Part shown: positions 1-8,685 of the stretch, one piece after another
Numbering within the stretch: position 1 is the stretch's first letter
Layout of the letters: each line of letters begins with the position of its first letter
NCBI GenBank assembly: GCA_905235905.1
Contig: CAJONO010000006.1
Location: 1-43,163, forward strand
Direction: 5' to 3'
From: an uncultured Prevotella sp.
GTDB lineage: Bacteria > Bacteroidota > Bacteroidia > Bacteroidales > Bacteroidaceae
Length of the DNA: 43,163 nt
Translations under genes and position numbers: made by a program
The notes under the pieces: model-generated
Databases searched by the model: none
Seen by the model: only the letters and a program-made list of their open reading frames with translations
What the model was told of the DNA's origin: nothing

Positions 1-18
1 CATCCTTATTTCGTACAT
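1..18 (-). CDS. Start of a truncated downstream gene, probable toxin of a toxin-antitoxin pair
   Basis: An ATG read on the minus strand at 18-16 opens a frame beginning M-Y-E-I-R-M that leaves the window after six codons. It starts six bases after the stop codon of the small protein at 25-228, the spacing expected of the second gene of a toxin-antitoxin operon. Many RelE/YafQ-type toxins begin MYEI. Only six residues are visible, so the family is inferred from position, from the antitoxin-like neighbour and from the YafQ relic at 21000-21160. Confidence 0.4.
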
Positions 19-24
19 GGTCGC

Positions 25-228
25 TTAGATGCCTAACGACTTGAACATTTCCTCGGATGAGGAGAACTTTTCCACGCGACCAGCCAGCTTGTCCTCCTGA
101 GAGCGGAGGTAACTGCCTTTAGTCTTTGGCGTGACCTTGGAAATGAGCACTCCCAATGCCTCCAAATAGGCCATGAGAGCCTTGCCGCTGGAGGTCCGTT
201 CATTCAGTGTAATTGTATAAGTTGCCAT
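25..228 (-). CDS. Small antitoxin-like protein (67 aa)
   Basis: Encodes a 67-residue protein beginning MATYTITLNERTSSGKAL and ending MFKSLGI. It resembles the short antitoxin-like proteins that Bacteroidales carry directly ahead of RelE/YafQ-family toxins: an N-terminal TYTITL strand, a KALMAYLEALGV helix and a charged C-terminal tail for the toxin. I chose the ATG at 228; the upstream in-frame ATG at 258 lies on the -7 promoter element at 256-263 and cannot be in the mRNA made from it. A probable toxin gene begins six bases after its stop. The family assignment is from sequence resemblance only; antitoxin function is inferred from arrangement. Confidence 0.6.
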   Translation of the reverse strand: MATYTITLNERTSSGKALMAYLEALGVLISKVTPKTKGSYLRSQEDKLAGRVEKFSSSEEMFKSLGI

Positions 229-255
229 AATCATTTTACTTTTAAATTCTGGGTG

Positions 256-263
256 CAAAGGTA
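256..263 (-). promoter_or_regulatory. Bacteroidetes -7 promoter element of the antitoxin gene
   Basis: Read on the minus strand this is TACCTTTG, an exact match to the Bacteroidetes TAnnTTTG element. It lies 27 bases before the ATG at 228. No TTG -33 element is found at the usual 19-21 base spacing; the nearest is at 12 bases. Confidence 0.55.
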
Positions 264-312
264 AGCATTTTTTCGCAATCTTGTATCGTTTCGGTCGTTA
301 AATATACGAAAT

Positions 313-349
313 GCGGGCGAAGATGCACCGTTTTGTTATCTTCGCCCGC
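313..349. terminator. 12-bp perfect hairpin at the end of the acetyltransferase relic
   Basis: GCGGGCGAAGAT (313-324) pairs perfectly with ATCTTCGCCCGC (338-349) around a 13-base loop. On the minus strand it overlaps the stop codon of the relic at 336-530 and precedes the antitoxin promoter, fitting a terminator. The T-run after it is poor, so it could instead be a transcription barrier or part of a decayed mobile element. Confidence 0.5.
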
Positions 350-530
350 CTAAATCGTCGCTCTGCAAGAATGCGTCGTGGAGGAAGAACTCGTCAAGGT
401 CGTCGTATCCACAATAGAACGGCTTGCACTCGCCAGCCCCTTGTGGCGTGTGAAGAAACCGAAGCTGCACTTCTCTTGAAGGAAACTCATGAATCTGCTC
501 CGGTTTAGAAGGAAGAGAATCGTTTTGTCA
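336..530 (-). pseudogene. Remnant of a GNAT-family N-acetyltransferase gene (N-terminal part)
   Basis: A minus-strand frame open from 527 down to a TAA at 336-338 contains REVQLRFL, then KPFYCGYDDLDEFFLHDAF. This matches the N-terminal signature of a common Bacteroidetes GNAT acetyltransferase family: a hydrophobic strand, then (K/E)xFxCGxxDLxxF(F/L)xxDA. The frame has no ATG and ends about 20 residues after the signature, before the acetyl-CoA-binding core, so the gene is truncated at both ends. Members of this family often act as toxins beside small antitoxins, which fits the neighbouring antitoxin-like gene. The family call rests on the signature; loss of function follows from the missing catalytic domain. 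Confidence 0.6.
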
Positions 531-541
531 TACCCCAAAAG

Positions 542-591
542 CCGAAGGGCTGGTGGATTCCCTGCTTATGGGGGTATCGCCAGCCCTTCGG
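542..591 (-). terminator. Terminator of the DUF349 gene
   Basis: CCGAAGGGCTGG (542-553) pairs perfectly with CCAGCCCTTCGG (580-591), a 12-bp stem with a 26-base loop. It lies 30-79 bases past the stop of the gene at 621-2537. On the minus strand it is followed by CTTTTGGGG, so the T-run is short. Confidence 0.6.
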
Positions 592-620
592 ACTTTGCTT
601 TTGCTTGCTAACGTTTCCGC

Positions 621-2537
621 TTATTCTTTGGAAGCATTTTCAGCATCGATGGCCTTAATCTTGTCTTTCACTAACTGCAGGTCGTCCTTCAGCTTCTGCA
701 CTTTGCGATTCATCTCGTCGATGAGCGAGCTGCCTTTCTTGCTGCTGGCCGTCAGGAAGCCGAGGTTATTCTCGTATGTCTGCAAGTCTTGCTTGATGGC
801 ATCATATTGACGCATGAGCTTTGTGCGCTCATTATCGAGCGCAGCCTCGCCCCTTTCTGCCACCTGCTTCAGGTTTTGCTTGAAGTTGTTCAGACGCCGA
901 CGTGCCACGCTGATGTTTAGCTCCTTGTAGAGCTTGTCGAGCACGGCATGGTACTCGTCGTAGAGCTTGTCTTTTTCCTTGAAGGGCACGTGACCTATTG
1001 CGTTATACTCTTCTACGAGTTGCTGAACCTTGGCCTGAATGTCGTCGCCAGCCTCTTCGGCCACGGCTTTCAGTTGGGCAATAACGCCGCGCTTCTTTTC
1101 CAGGTTCTCGCGTTCCTCGCCACGCTGTCCGGCTCCCGCTGCATTACGGGCTTCGAAGAAGTGGTTGCAGGCACCGAGGAACTCCTCCCACAGTTGGTCG
1201 CCGAGCTTCTTGGGAACCATGCCGATGGTCTTCCACTCTTTCTGCAGGGCAATGAGCTTGTCGCTGGTTGAGCGCCACTCGGTGGAGTCTTGCAGCGCCT
1301 TTGCTTTCTCGATCAGGGCGCGTTTCTTGTCGGCGTTTTCCTTGAAGTTGTCTTTCAGCGTACGGAAATAATCGGCCTTGCGGGCAAAGAAGTCGTCGCA
1401 AGCTGCACGGAAGCGCTCAAAAATCTTCACGTTCATCTTCTGAGGCGCGAAGCCTATCGTCTTCCATTCTGTCTGTATGTCAATGATTTCCTTGGTGTGG
1501 CGCTCCCAGTCGGCCGAACCTTTGTTTTCTTCGGCAGCTATGGCTTCGGCTCTTTCGCAGAGTGCGGTCTTTTTGGCCAGATTTTCTTCCTCACGGTTGC
1601 GCAAGTCTTCAAAGTACTGCTGGTGGCGCTTGTTGATGACGGTTGAAGCAGCCTTGAAGCGCTGCCACACTTCCTCGCGCAAGTCCTTGGCCACAGGACC
1701 CGTCTCGCGATATTCCTGATGCAGCTTCTGCAATTGGTGGAAGGCGCTAATGACATCGTTCTCGTCGGCCAGTTTCTCTGCAGCCTCGCACAGGCGGGTC
1801 TTTGCTTCGAGATTCTTCTTGAAGTCAAGCTCACGGGCCTCGCTGTTCAGCTTCAGCAGGTCGTAGAACTGCTCTACGTAGAGCTGGTAGTTGCGCCAGA
1901 GTTCGTTGGCCCGTTCGGCAGGTACGCTCTTTATCTCGCGCCACTCCTGCTGCAGTGCCTTGAACTCCTGATAGGTCTTACTGGCCTCTTCGGGCGAAGT
2001 GACCATGGCTTTTATCTTCTCAATGATGTTGAGTTTCTTCTTCAGGTTCTCTTCCTTCTCAGCTTCCTGTTCGCGGAACAGTTGCTGACGGCGCTCTTTG
2101 ATGATGCCCATTTCTGCCTTGAACACTTCCTCGGCCTCATCGGGCAGTATTTGGTACTGCTCTGGGTCGCCGCCATTGTCGAGGAATGTCCTCAGTTGTG
2201 CTTCGCGCTCGGCAATGTGAAGCTTGTAGAACATCGTCTTCAGATAGTCTACCTCTTCTTTTTGCGGCATGTCCTCGCCATGGGCTATTTCCTTCACCCT
2301 CTCGAGCACTTCCTGCTTGTTCTGGTACACTTTGCGCAGCACTTCTTCTGCCTGGGGAGCTTCGCTTTCCTCAGCCTGTGGGGCTTGGCTTTCTTCAGCA
2401 GTTTCCATCACTTCAGAAGTTTCGGCAACAGGCTGCTGTGCCGTTTCTTCTGCTTTTACCTCTTCCTGTTTGCCCGTTGCTAAGGCATTTTCTTCATTCT
2501 GCAAGGCAACAGATTCGATTACTTCAGAGTCCATCAT
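621..2537 (-). CDS. DUF349 repeat protein (638 aa)
   Basis: Residues 1 to about 65 are acidic, Glu/Gln/Ala-rich and low complexity (PQAEESEAPQAEE). The rest is helical and holds five DUF349 repeats, each recognisable by a core such as LQQEWREIKSVP, LHQEYRETGPV, IQTEWKTIGFAP, LQKEWKTIGMVP and LVEEYNAIGHVP followed by a long charged helix. The domain is widespread in bacteria and its biochemical function is unsettled. There is no signal peptide, so it is probably cytosolic. The gene stands alone, with its own candidate promoter at 2588-2595 and terminator at 542-591. An alternative start is the adjacent second ATG. Confidence 0.85.
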   Translation of the reverse strand: MMDSEVIESVALQNEENALATGKQEEVKAEETAQQPVAETSEVMETAEESQAPQAEESEAPQAEEVLRKVYQNKQEVLERVKEIAHGEDMPQKEEVDYLKTMFYKLHIAEREAQLRTFLDNGGDPEQYQILPDEAEEVFKAEMGIIKERRQQLFREQEAEKEENLKKKLNIIEKIKAMVTSPEEASKTYQEFKALQQEWREIKSVPAERANELWRNYQLYVEQFYDLLKLNSEARELDFKKNLEAKTRLCEAAEKLADENDVISAFHQLQKLHQEYRETGPVAKDLREEVWQRFKAASTVINKRHQQYFEDLRNREEENLAKKTALCERAEAIAAEENKGSADWERHTKEIIDIQTEWKTIGFAPQKMNVKIFERFRAACDDFFARKADYFRTLKDNFKENADKKRALIEKAKALQDSTEWRSTSDKLIALQKEWKTIGMVPKKLGDQLWEEFLGACNHFFEARNAAGAGQRGEERENLEKKRGVIAQLKAVAEEAGDDIQAKVQQLVEEYNAIGHVPFKEKDKLYDEYHAVLDKLYKELNISVARRRLNNFKQNLKQVAERGEAALDNERTKLMRQYDAIKQDLQTYENNLGFLTASSKKGSSLIDEMNRKVQKLKDDLQLVKDKIKAIDAENASKE

Positions 2538-2587
2538 TTAACTGTTTTGAGTTACTGATATGGTTAGATTACACACAATTTGGGCTT

Positions 2588-2595
2588 CAAAATTA
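2588..2595 (-). promoter_or_regulatory. -7 element of the DUF349 gene
   Basis: TAATTTTG on the minus strand, 50 bases before the start codon at 2537; matches TAnnTTTG. The -33 region has no clear TTG. Confidence 0.5.
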
Positions 2596-2681
2596 CTAAA
2601 AAGTTGGGAGTATGAGTACAGAAATCGGGAATAAAAGAATTGAACAGGGCGTTTTTTGTGCTTTTTTAACGATTTGGCGGG

Positions 2682-3962
2682 CTATTTCATGCTCTGTGTA
2701 CACAAATTGCTGCTTTCATCTCCTTTGTTCTGCAGTTCGTTTTGCTTTCTTAATTCTGCCAGACGATTGCGCGTTTCCTCGTGAATCAGGTGCAACTGGT
2801 AACGGTAGACAGCACATGCAAGGAAGAAATAGGCCAAGACGTGAATCCAGAGAATGCGCAACTCGTGGGTGACATCGCCGATAGTGGCCCCCATGGAATT
2901 GAGCCGTACGTATGCCCTTACGGCAAAGGTCGACGGGAACAGCCACGACACGCCCTGCCACATGCCGGGAATGCTGCTTTGAGGCCAGCTTACCCCTGTG
3001 AGAAACAAAAGGGGAATGGAAACGAAAACCATGAGTAGCATGACGTTCTCGCGATATTTCACAATGCACGAGACTGACATGCCAAAGAAAATACATGCCA
3101 AGATATAGGGAATCATCAGCGTGAGCAGTGAGGCTCCCGTGGCCAATTGCGGGAAGTGGAACAGGCGCGGAACGGCTGCTACTAACCAAGCACCCATGAC
3201 GGCATAGATCATGAAATAGCAGAGCGTCTTTGCCCAAACAATACGAAGCACACCGTGATAGTGGCGATTGACGGGTATGAGCCATCCGTAGCGGCTCTCC
3301 TCGCGTGTGGTTCCTGCCGAGAGACCAATGCCCAAGACAAGTGTCTGTTGCAAGATAAGGATGAGCACACCCGGCAGAATGAACGAGCCGTAGCCGCCAG
3401 CGGGATTATAGACGGGCACATCGGCAAAGTCGAGTGGCTTGGCCGATATGGCCTCTTCGCGTGAAGTGTAGTTCTTTCCTAATCGGGTCTTCAGTTCAGT
3501 GCCCATCTGCATACTTACGAGCTGTGCCGTCTGGAAGATGGCTTTGTAGGCAAGCATGAGGCCCATGTCGCAATAGACCCCCACCGTGGCTTGCTGTAGC
3601 CGATTGATGTTGCTGTCGAACTCTGGGGGAAAATAGTAGATGCCTTTCACCAACTGTCGGCTTACGAGCGACTTTGCCTCGTCCATGTCTTGAGCATAAA
3701 AGGCAATCTTCACGTCGGGGGAGGCATCGCACATGCGAATGAACTTGCGCGAGAGCGAGGAATGGGAATCGTCGACAACGACCACGGGCACATCGCGTAC
3801 CACCTCATTATTATATATCCAGGAATAGAGTAGGGGATAGGCCAAAGGAACGAGGAAGAAGAAGATGATCACTCCTTCGTCGCGGAATACTTGCTTCATC
3901 TCTTGCCACCAGATGAAGAAGATGTCGTGAAGTCCTTCGTTGGCTTTATGGAATATAGACAT
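2682..3962 (-). CDS. ABC-2 type permease, second of a pair (426 aa)
   Basis: Integral membrane protein of the ABC-2 permease family (YhhJ/YbhR group). One membrane segment near residues 30-50 is followed by a large extracytoplasmic domain (about 55-185), then five or six membrane segments from about residue 190 with the family pattern GFILPGVLILILQ-like, GMSVSCIVKY and LTGVSWPQSSIPG. A charged cytoplasmic tail (ETRNRLAELRKQNE) ends the protein. It is the last gene of the efflux operon and its start overlaps the end of the upstream permease by 17 bases. The two permeases probably form a heterodimeric inner-membrane part of a tripartite exporter with the HlyD and TolC homologues. The substrate is unknown. 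Confidence 0.87.
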   Translation of the reverse strand: MSIFHKANEGLHDIFFIWWQEMKQVFRDEGVIIFFFLVPLAYPLLYSWIYNNEVVRDVPVVVVDDSHSSLSRKFIRMCDASPDVKIAFYAQDMDEAKSLVSRQLVKGIYYFPPEFDSNINRLQQATVGVYCDMGLMLAYKAIFQTAQLVSMQMGTELKTRLGKNYTSREEAISAKPLDFADVPVYNPAGGYGSFILPGVLILILQQTLVLGIGLSAGTTREESRYGWLIPVNRHYHGVLRIVWAKTLCYFMIYAVMGAWLVAAVPRLFHFPQLATGASLLTLMIPYILACIFFGMSVSCIVKYRENVMLLMVFVSIPLLFLTGVSWPQSSIPGMWQGVSWLFPSTFAVRAYVRLNSMGATIGDVTHELRILWIHVLAYFFLACAVYRYQLHLIHEETRNRLAELRKQNELQNKGDESSNLCTQSMK

Positions 3963-5109
3963 AGTTGAGCATGGCGTTTTTAAGTTTCTGAATCACAAAC
4001 CAGGGCAACAGCATGAATGCCGATAGCGCCACAAAATGGAACCAGGCTTCGAGCAACGGGTAGCCATTGAATACGCATATCTGGTAGAGCATGTAGTAAT
4101 GGCGCAGGGGAAACAGCCAGGACAGCGACTGCAAAGGGGCATCCATGCCCATTACAGGAAAGGCAGAGCCTGCCATCGAAAAGCTGAGGACTCCCCAAAG
4201 CGAGCAAACACTCATCGACATGCGTAGAGAAGGCATGAGGCCGAACACAAAGATGCCGAACCCCTGGGCCGACAACACCTGTATGAACCCTATGAGTAGC
4301 AGCATAAAGGGACTTCCATGATGAGGAAAGCCCAGATGGTAGAATACGTACCACTCATATATATACACCACAGCCAGGAAAATGAGCGTCTGGGGGAGAA
4401 ACTTCCCTAACAGGGCAGGCACCATGCGGTTGTTGGCCATCTTCAGCCATTGCTTCGAGGTGTCGAACTTCAGTTCTGTTCCAAGCGAGTAGGCCGAGAT
4501 AAGAAAGATGAACAGCATCATCATGCCAGGCACAATCATCGTGGTAAGATAGACATTATAGCTTGTCCAAGGATTGGCTATCTGATGAAGGTCGACCCGT
4601 ATGGGCTGCAGAAGCGTCTGTATCTGCTCGTCGGTGGCTCCTTTGGCAAGCAGGGTTGCCTGTCCCACGGCGGCAGAGCCTAATGTGGAGATAGTCTTCA
4701 GGTCTTTCATCAGCAATGCGCCTGCCGCAAGCGTCGTATAGGAATAGTAATACGAAATCTTGGGCTGACGGCTTGACAAGAGCGCATCGGTTGTTCCTTT
4801 GGGAATATAAAGAAAGGCGTAAATCTGGTTATTCTGTATGGCATGTCGGGCCTCGGTCACGTTAGGATAATGGGCTACGACCCTTGTCATTTGGAAGGCA
4901 TCGAGCCTTCGGATGAGTGAACGGGTAGTAGATGTGTTGTCTAAGTCGACCACACCCACAGGCATCTGTTGGGGCAGACCATCGTCCATCAGCGAGGTGA
5001 AGAAGAACAACACCAAGATGGGGAATGCCACCATGCAGAACATGTAAATGTGATTCCGTCTGAGAATCAACAGCTCACGCAGGACAATGTTGTATATGAG
5101 TCTTAGCAT
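3946..5109 (-). CDS. ABC-2 type permease, first of a pair (387 aa)
   Basis: ABC-2 permease family. The architecture is an N-terminal membrane segment near residues 18-40 (YMFCMVAFPILVLFFFTSL), an extracytoplasmic domain with PVGVVDLDNTSTTRSLIRRL, and five C-terminal membrane segments including MIVPGMMMLFIFLISAYSLG and AGSAFPVMGM. I chose the ATG at 5109 because it forms a TAATG overlap with the stop of the HlyD gene, the usual sign of translational coupling. Starting upstream at 5223 would add 38 polar residues encoded antisense-free but wholly inside the HlyD gene. No nucleotide-binding domain is encoded here or next door. Confidence 0.87.
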   Translation of the reverse strand: MLRLIYNIVLRELLILRRNHIYMFCMVAFPILVLFFFTSLMDDGLPQQMPVGVVDLDNTSTTRSLIRRLDAFQMTRVVAHYPNVTEARHAIQNNQIYAFLYIPKGTTDALLSSRQPKISYYYSYTTLAAGALLMKDLKTISTLGSAAVGQATLLAKGATDEQIQTLLQPIRVDLHQIANPWTSYNVYLTTMIVPGMMMLFIFLISAYSLGTELKFDTSKQWLKMANNRMVPALLGKFLPQTLIFLAVVYIYEWYVFYHLGFPHHGSPFMLLLIGFIQVLSAQGFGIFVFGLMPSLRMSMSVCSLWGVLSFSMAGSAFPVMGMDAPLQSLSWLFPLRHYYMLYQICVFNGYPLLEAWFHFVALSAFMLLPWFVIQKLKNAMLNYVYIP

Positions 5110-6092
5110 TACTTGATAATCAGTGACATACCAGGACGCAGACCTTCCATGCTCTCTATAGGACGGGCTTTCACTTCGAATGTCTTCAGGTCGAATTGTC
5201 CATTGGCCTTCGTTGCCTTCCATACGGCATAGGTGCCTTGGTCTTTCATGTGGTAGACTTTCATTTTCACCTCTTTATTAAAGGCGGGTATAAAAGCAGT
5301 AAACTCTGTGCCTATCTGCATGCCGGCCAGCTGGTCCTCGCGCACATTGAACGTTCCCCAAAGGTCGTCCATGATAGAGATAGTCATGATCGGACTGCCC
5401 GTGCCTACCAGTTCGCCCACTTTGGGATAGATACTGCTCACCTCGCCATCCATCTGTGCTACCTGCACAGTTTCGTCCACGTAGGCATTCACTTCTTCTA
5501 CGGCTCCCTTGGCACGGTTCACTTGAGCCAGCGCTACCATCTTCTCTTCCTTTCGGGCACCGTTCACAGCCATGTCATACTGGCTCTGAGCAGCCTCCAT
5601 CGTGGCTTGCATGGCTTTGTAGTTGGCAAAGGCCTCATCGCGTTTCTGGGCACTCATCACGCCTTCGTCGTACAGCTTCTGCACACGATTGTATGACTTC
5701 TCGGCAATCTCAAGGCCGGCTTTCGCTTTCTGCAACAGCTGGAAGGCACCTTCCACCTGCTCCTTGCGGGCACCGTTCTGGGCCATCATTTCCATGGCCG
5801 ATGCACCAGCCTCGGCACTCTGGGCCTGCTGCATCTTGGCACGAACCTCAGGGGCATCGAGAATGGCCAGCGTGTCGCCTGCTTTCACGTAATCGCCTTC
5901 CTTCACTCTGATTTCCAAGATACGACCGGGCACCTTGCTCGACACGCGATATTCCGATACTTCGACTTGGCCTTGAATAATTTCGGGGTCGCGTCCGAGA
6001 GCAAAGAAACCGATAATGGCCACCAGGATTACCACGATAACAAATCCCAAGATGGCATAGAGAATGTTGGTATGTTGTGTTTTTGCTGACAT
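5109..6092 (-). CDS. HlyD-family membrane fusion protein (327 aa)
   Basis: Periplasmic adaptor of a tripartite efflux pump. An N-terminal membrane anchor (about 10-32, AILGFVIVVILVAIIGFFAL) is followed by a biotinyl-lipoyl half-motif with GRILEIRVKEGDYVKAGDTL near 52-72. A long alpha-helical hairpin (about 80-205) carries two related GARKEE/GARKEQ segments, then the second lipoyl half and a beta-barrel domain (TFNVREDQLAGMQIG). The order TolC, HlyD, permease, permease matches the YbhG/YhiI type of exporter. It should link the inner-membrane permeases to the outer-membrane channel. Confidence 0.9.
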   Translation of the reverse strand: MSAKTQHTNILYAILGFVIVVILVAIIGFFALGRDPEIIQGQVEVSEYRVSSKVPGRILEIRVKEGDYVKAGDTLAILDAPEVRAKMQQAQSAEAGASAMEMMAQNGARKEQVEGAFQLLQKAKAGLEIAEKSYNRVQKLYDEGVMSAQKRDEAFANYKAMQATMEAAQSQYDMAVNGARKEEKMVALAQVNRAKGAVEEVNAYVDETVQVAQMDGEVSSIYPKVGELVGTGSPIMTISIMDDLWGTFNVREDQLAGMQIGTEFTAFIPAFNKEVKMKVYHMKDQGTYAVWKATKANGQFDLKTFEVKARPIESMEGLRPGMSLIIK

Positions 6093-6143
6093 GATTTTAC
6101 TTGTATTTACAGATTAATTATATAGATTTGTTCTCAACTTTTT

Positions 6144-7739
6144 TTAATACGCTACTTTCAATGTTCCTTGCGCCTTTTGTTGATCAACCTGGCTGAGCTT
6201 CACATCAATCTCTGCGTCGATTTTCTGAGACTGCGCCTGCAGCCATGCCGTCTGCGCCTCCATGACGACCGTAGGCGAAATGACGCCTTCCTGGAATCCG
6301 AGGTTGGCGGTGCGCAAGTTCTCATCGGCCCGCTTAATGTTCGAGTCGGCCATAGCCAATCGCTTATTGGCCTCGTCAACCTTGAATGACGTCTGGTTTA
6401 TCTGCAGTTCTATCTTTTCTCGTGTCTCTTCCCGTTCGAGTTTGGCCATTGCCGTTGCACTCTTTGCTGCCCGCACTTTGTACATCACGTCGCCCCAATT
6501 CCAGATGGGAACGCGGACAAGTACGCCTACGTTCCAGAAGCCGCGGAACTTCTTCTCGAAACCGTTGAAGATGCTCGGATTGGTTACGGCATATCCGCCC
6601 ATCATTGCCACTTGTGGCAGATTGCCTGCCCTCATGATGTTGGTCACCTGTTGTGACATGGCAACGCTGTTGTCGAGTATTTTCAGTTCTGGGCGGTTTG
6701 CCAGTGCCTGTTCCATTTCAAGCTGCGGTTGTAGTGAGGGAACCGACAAGTTCTCGCTGTCTTCGTCGATCAGCGTAATCGGTGTGTCGGAAGGCAAGCC
6801 TATGAGTTGGCAGAGCAGCATCTTCGAGAGCGTCAGACCGTTGTCGACTGTTTGCAGGGTCATCTCTGCCTCGTTCACTTTTACGCTGACGCTAAGACCT
6901 TCGCTGCGTGTTGCCACGCCTTCGTCTATCATTCTCTGGACATCGCTGTCAAGCTTCTTGACAAGTGCCAGAAAGCTTTCGGCCAGTTTCTTCTTGTGCT
7001 TGAGAGATACCACCTGCCAGTAAGTTTTGTCGATGGTGTAGATGACCGATTGTGTGCGGACCTCTGCCGTATTCTCGGCCATCTGCTCGTTTTGGTCGGC
7101 TAACTTGTTCATGGCAATGATTGCACCTCCCAGAAACAGAGGCTGGGTGACCGTGATGGAGCCTGCCCAGATGTTTCGCGTGTCGGTGTCAAAGGCATCG
7201 ACAATTTTCTTCCCCTCCTCGTTGAGCTGGTTTACAATGCCTGCCGCACCCTGTGTCATCTGTTGTTGCAGGGCAGTCCCCATCTGCTCGAAAGCGCCAA
7301 GCGCGGCAGTTCCTCCCGGAAGCTGCCCTATTGGCATAAGGATATTCCCGAACTGGCCCAAGAGTGTCTGCATGTTACCCATGCCACTCTGTATGGTAGG
7401 CATCAATGACGTGCCAAGTCCTTGTAGCGTCGTCTTTTGCTCATCGTTCAGAATTGAAATTGGCTCGCTGGTGTACTGGTAGGTGCCCAATGCAGAAACG
7501 TGTGGCAGGTATTTCGTACGAGCCGACTTGCGAAGGTTCTTTGCAATTTCCTTCTTCTTTTGCGAAACACCCAGTTGCTTGTTGTTGCGCAAAGCCATAG
7601 CTCGGCAACTGTCAAGGCTGAGCAACTGTTGTGCCTGACAAACAGAAGATTGAAAACCGAAGGCCGACAATTGTAGGCAACAAGCCACAATCCCAATCCT
7701 GCGTATCCAATCATCACCTTGCTTATTCTTCTTCATCAT
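6144..7739 (-). CDS. TolC-family outer membrane efflux channel (531 aa)
   Basis: An N-terminal signal region (IGIVACCLQLSAFGFQSSVCQAQ) is followed by two outer membrane efflux protein repeats. The first begins LSLDSCRAMALRNNKQLG and the second holds LANRPELKILDNSVAMSQQ and GFQEGVISPTVVMEAQTAWL. This family makes trimeric outer-membrane channels for tripartite pumps. A low-complexity Gly/Met/Gln-rich insertion (about residues 100-175, for example GMGNMQTLLGQFGNILMPIG) lies in the first half and lengthens the protein beyond a typical 420-480 residues. The second ATG at 7736 is an equally good start. The gene lies 40 bases after the coiled-coil gene and 51 before hlyD, so probably one operon. 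Confidence 0.9.
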   Translation of the reverse strand: MMKKNKQGDDWIRRIGIVACCLQLSAFGFQSSVCQAQQLLSLDSCRAMALRNNKQLGVSQKKKEIAKNLRKSARTKYLPHVSALGTYQYTSEPISILNDEQKTTLQGLGTSLMPTIQSGMGNMQTLLGQFGNILMPIGQLPGGTAALGAFEQMGTALQQQMTQGAAGIVNQLNEEGKKIVDAFDTDTRNIWAGSITVTQPLFLGGAIIAMNKLADQNEQMAENTAEVRTQSVIYTIDKTYWQVVSLKHKKKLAESFLALVKKLDSDVQRMIDEGVATRSEGLSVSVKVNEAEMTLQTVDNGLTLSKMLLCQLIGLPSDTPITLIDEDSENLSVPSLQPQLEMEQALANRPELKILDNSVAMSQQVTNIMRAGNLPQVAMMGGYAVTNPSIFNGFEKKFRGFWNVGVLVRVPIWNWGDVMYKVRAAKSATAMAKLEREETREKIELQINQTSFKVDEANKRLAMADSNIKRADENLRTANLGFQEGVISPTVVMEAQTAWLQAQSQKIDAEIDVKLSQVDQQKAQGTLKVAY

Positions 7740-7779
7740 CTTTGTTGGTTTAACAAATTCTTCCGATTCTTTGGTTTAT

Positions 7780-8652
7780 CTACTTGAAACTAAACGTTTT
7801 AGACCCAATCATATTACCATCGGCAAAGATGCTTATCAGATAGTCGCCACCATCCAGAAACTCGGCCACATTCCAATAGGTGCTGACAGCAATCTCTTCG
7901 CCCGTATACTCTATGTTCTTCTTCATGGAATATTCAATGGTTCGGTCTTCATAGTTGATGGTTCCACCGTTTGTAAGCACCATTCCGCTGGGTGTCTGAA
8001 TGCGCACGTAGATGGCACGGTTGCCGTTTTCGGCAGTAACGTTTTTCGTTATGGTGAAGTTTACCATTATCTTCTTGCAGTCCTTCATCTTCTTGGCAGC
8101 CTTACCACGCTTGTTTAGCGGCTGCATCACAATGTTTGTGGCATCGAGTTGTGCTGCAATGGCCACTTTCTCTGAGAGAGACGCTTTTTCGTTCTGCAAG
8201 CCTGCTTTCTCACGGTTGCTCTGTTCCAAAGCACTTTTTATATGGGTGTTTTCATCGCGTAGGGCAATGTTCACCTGGTTCAGTGAGTCTACCTGTCTGA
8301 CGTAAGCTTTGAGAACCTCGCGGACGGTTGCCAGTTCCTTTTTCAGGCGGGCAATTTCTCGGGCATTTGTAGCTTTAACGTTCTTCAGTTCCTCGAGCAA
8401 TTGCTGGGTGCGCAGTTGCTCACGCGTCAGTTGGACAACGATAGAGTCGTTGTTTATCTGTGTCATCATCTCGCTGTATTGCAGGGTGAAGCGCTCATAT
8501 TCGTTCTCCATTTCCTGCTTGTCGAGCTCAGCAAGTTCCTGCATTTCCTGAACAGTCTGTTTCTGCTCCTGTAATCCTTTAAACAACCAGAACGCCACTC
8601 CAGCCAAAGCCAGAATAACAATCATGGCCAACACGAACCATACTTTCTTCAT
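7780..8652 (-). CDS. Membrane-anchored coiled-coil protein of unknown function (290 aa)
   Basis: I do not recognise a named family. From the chosen start (ATG at 8652) a membrane anchor (VWFVLAMIVILALAGVAFWLF, residues 3-23) is followed by a heptad-rich coiled coil of about 130 residues (QKQTVQEMQELAELDKQEME through LQNEKASLSEKVAI). A predicted beta-rich C-terminal domain of about 110 residues follows (MVNFTITKNVTAENGNRAIY, ending MIGSKTFSFK). Starting at 8652 removes a Lys/Leu-rich translation of the promoter region and places the consensus promoter at 8686-8716 33 bases upstream. It heads the efflux operon, which suggests an envelope role tied to the pump. Confidence 0.7.
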   Translation of the reverse strand: MKKVWFVLAMIVILALAGVAFWLFKGLQEQKQTVQEMQELAELDKQEMENEYERFTLQYSEMMTQINNDSIVVQLTREQLRTQQLLEELKNVKATNAREIARLKKELATVREVLKAYVRQVDSLNQVNIALRDENTHIKSALEQSNREKAGLQNEKASLSEKVAIAAQLDATNIVMQPLNKRGKAAKKMKDCKKIMVNFTITKNVTAENGNRAIYVRIQTPSGMVLTNGGTINYEDRTIEYSMKKNIEYTGEEIAVSTYWNVAEFLDGGDYLISIFADGNMIGSKTFSFK

Positions 8653-8685
8653 CTTGTTATTAATTAAAATATGTAATACGGTTTG

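Noticed and set aside
350..538. Minus-strand frame of 62 codons starting MGYDKTILF
   Set aside because: It is in a different frame from the recognisable acetyltransferase signature and its C-terminus is Ser/Thr low complexity.
1719..2483. Long plus-strand frame (254 codons) opposite the DUF349 gene
   Set aside because: Its Leu/Val/Phe-rich translation mirrors the Glu/Lys-rich codons of the DUF349 repeats on the other strand; no promoter or homology is apparent.
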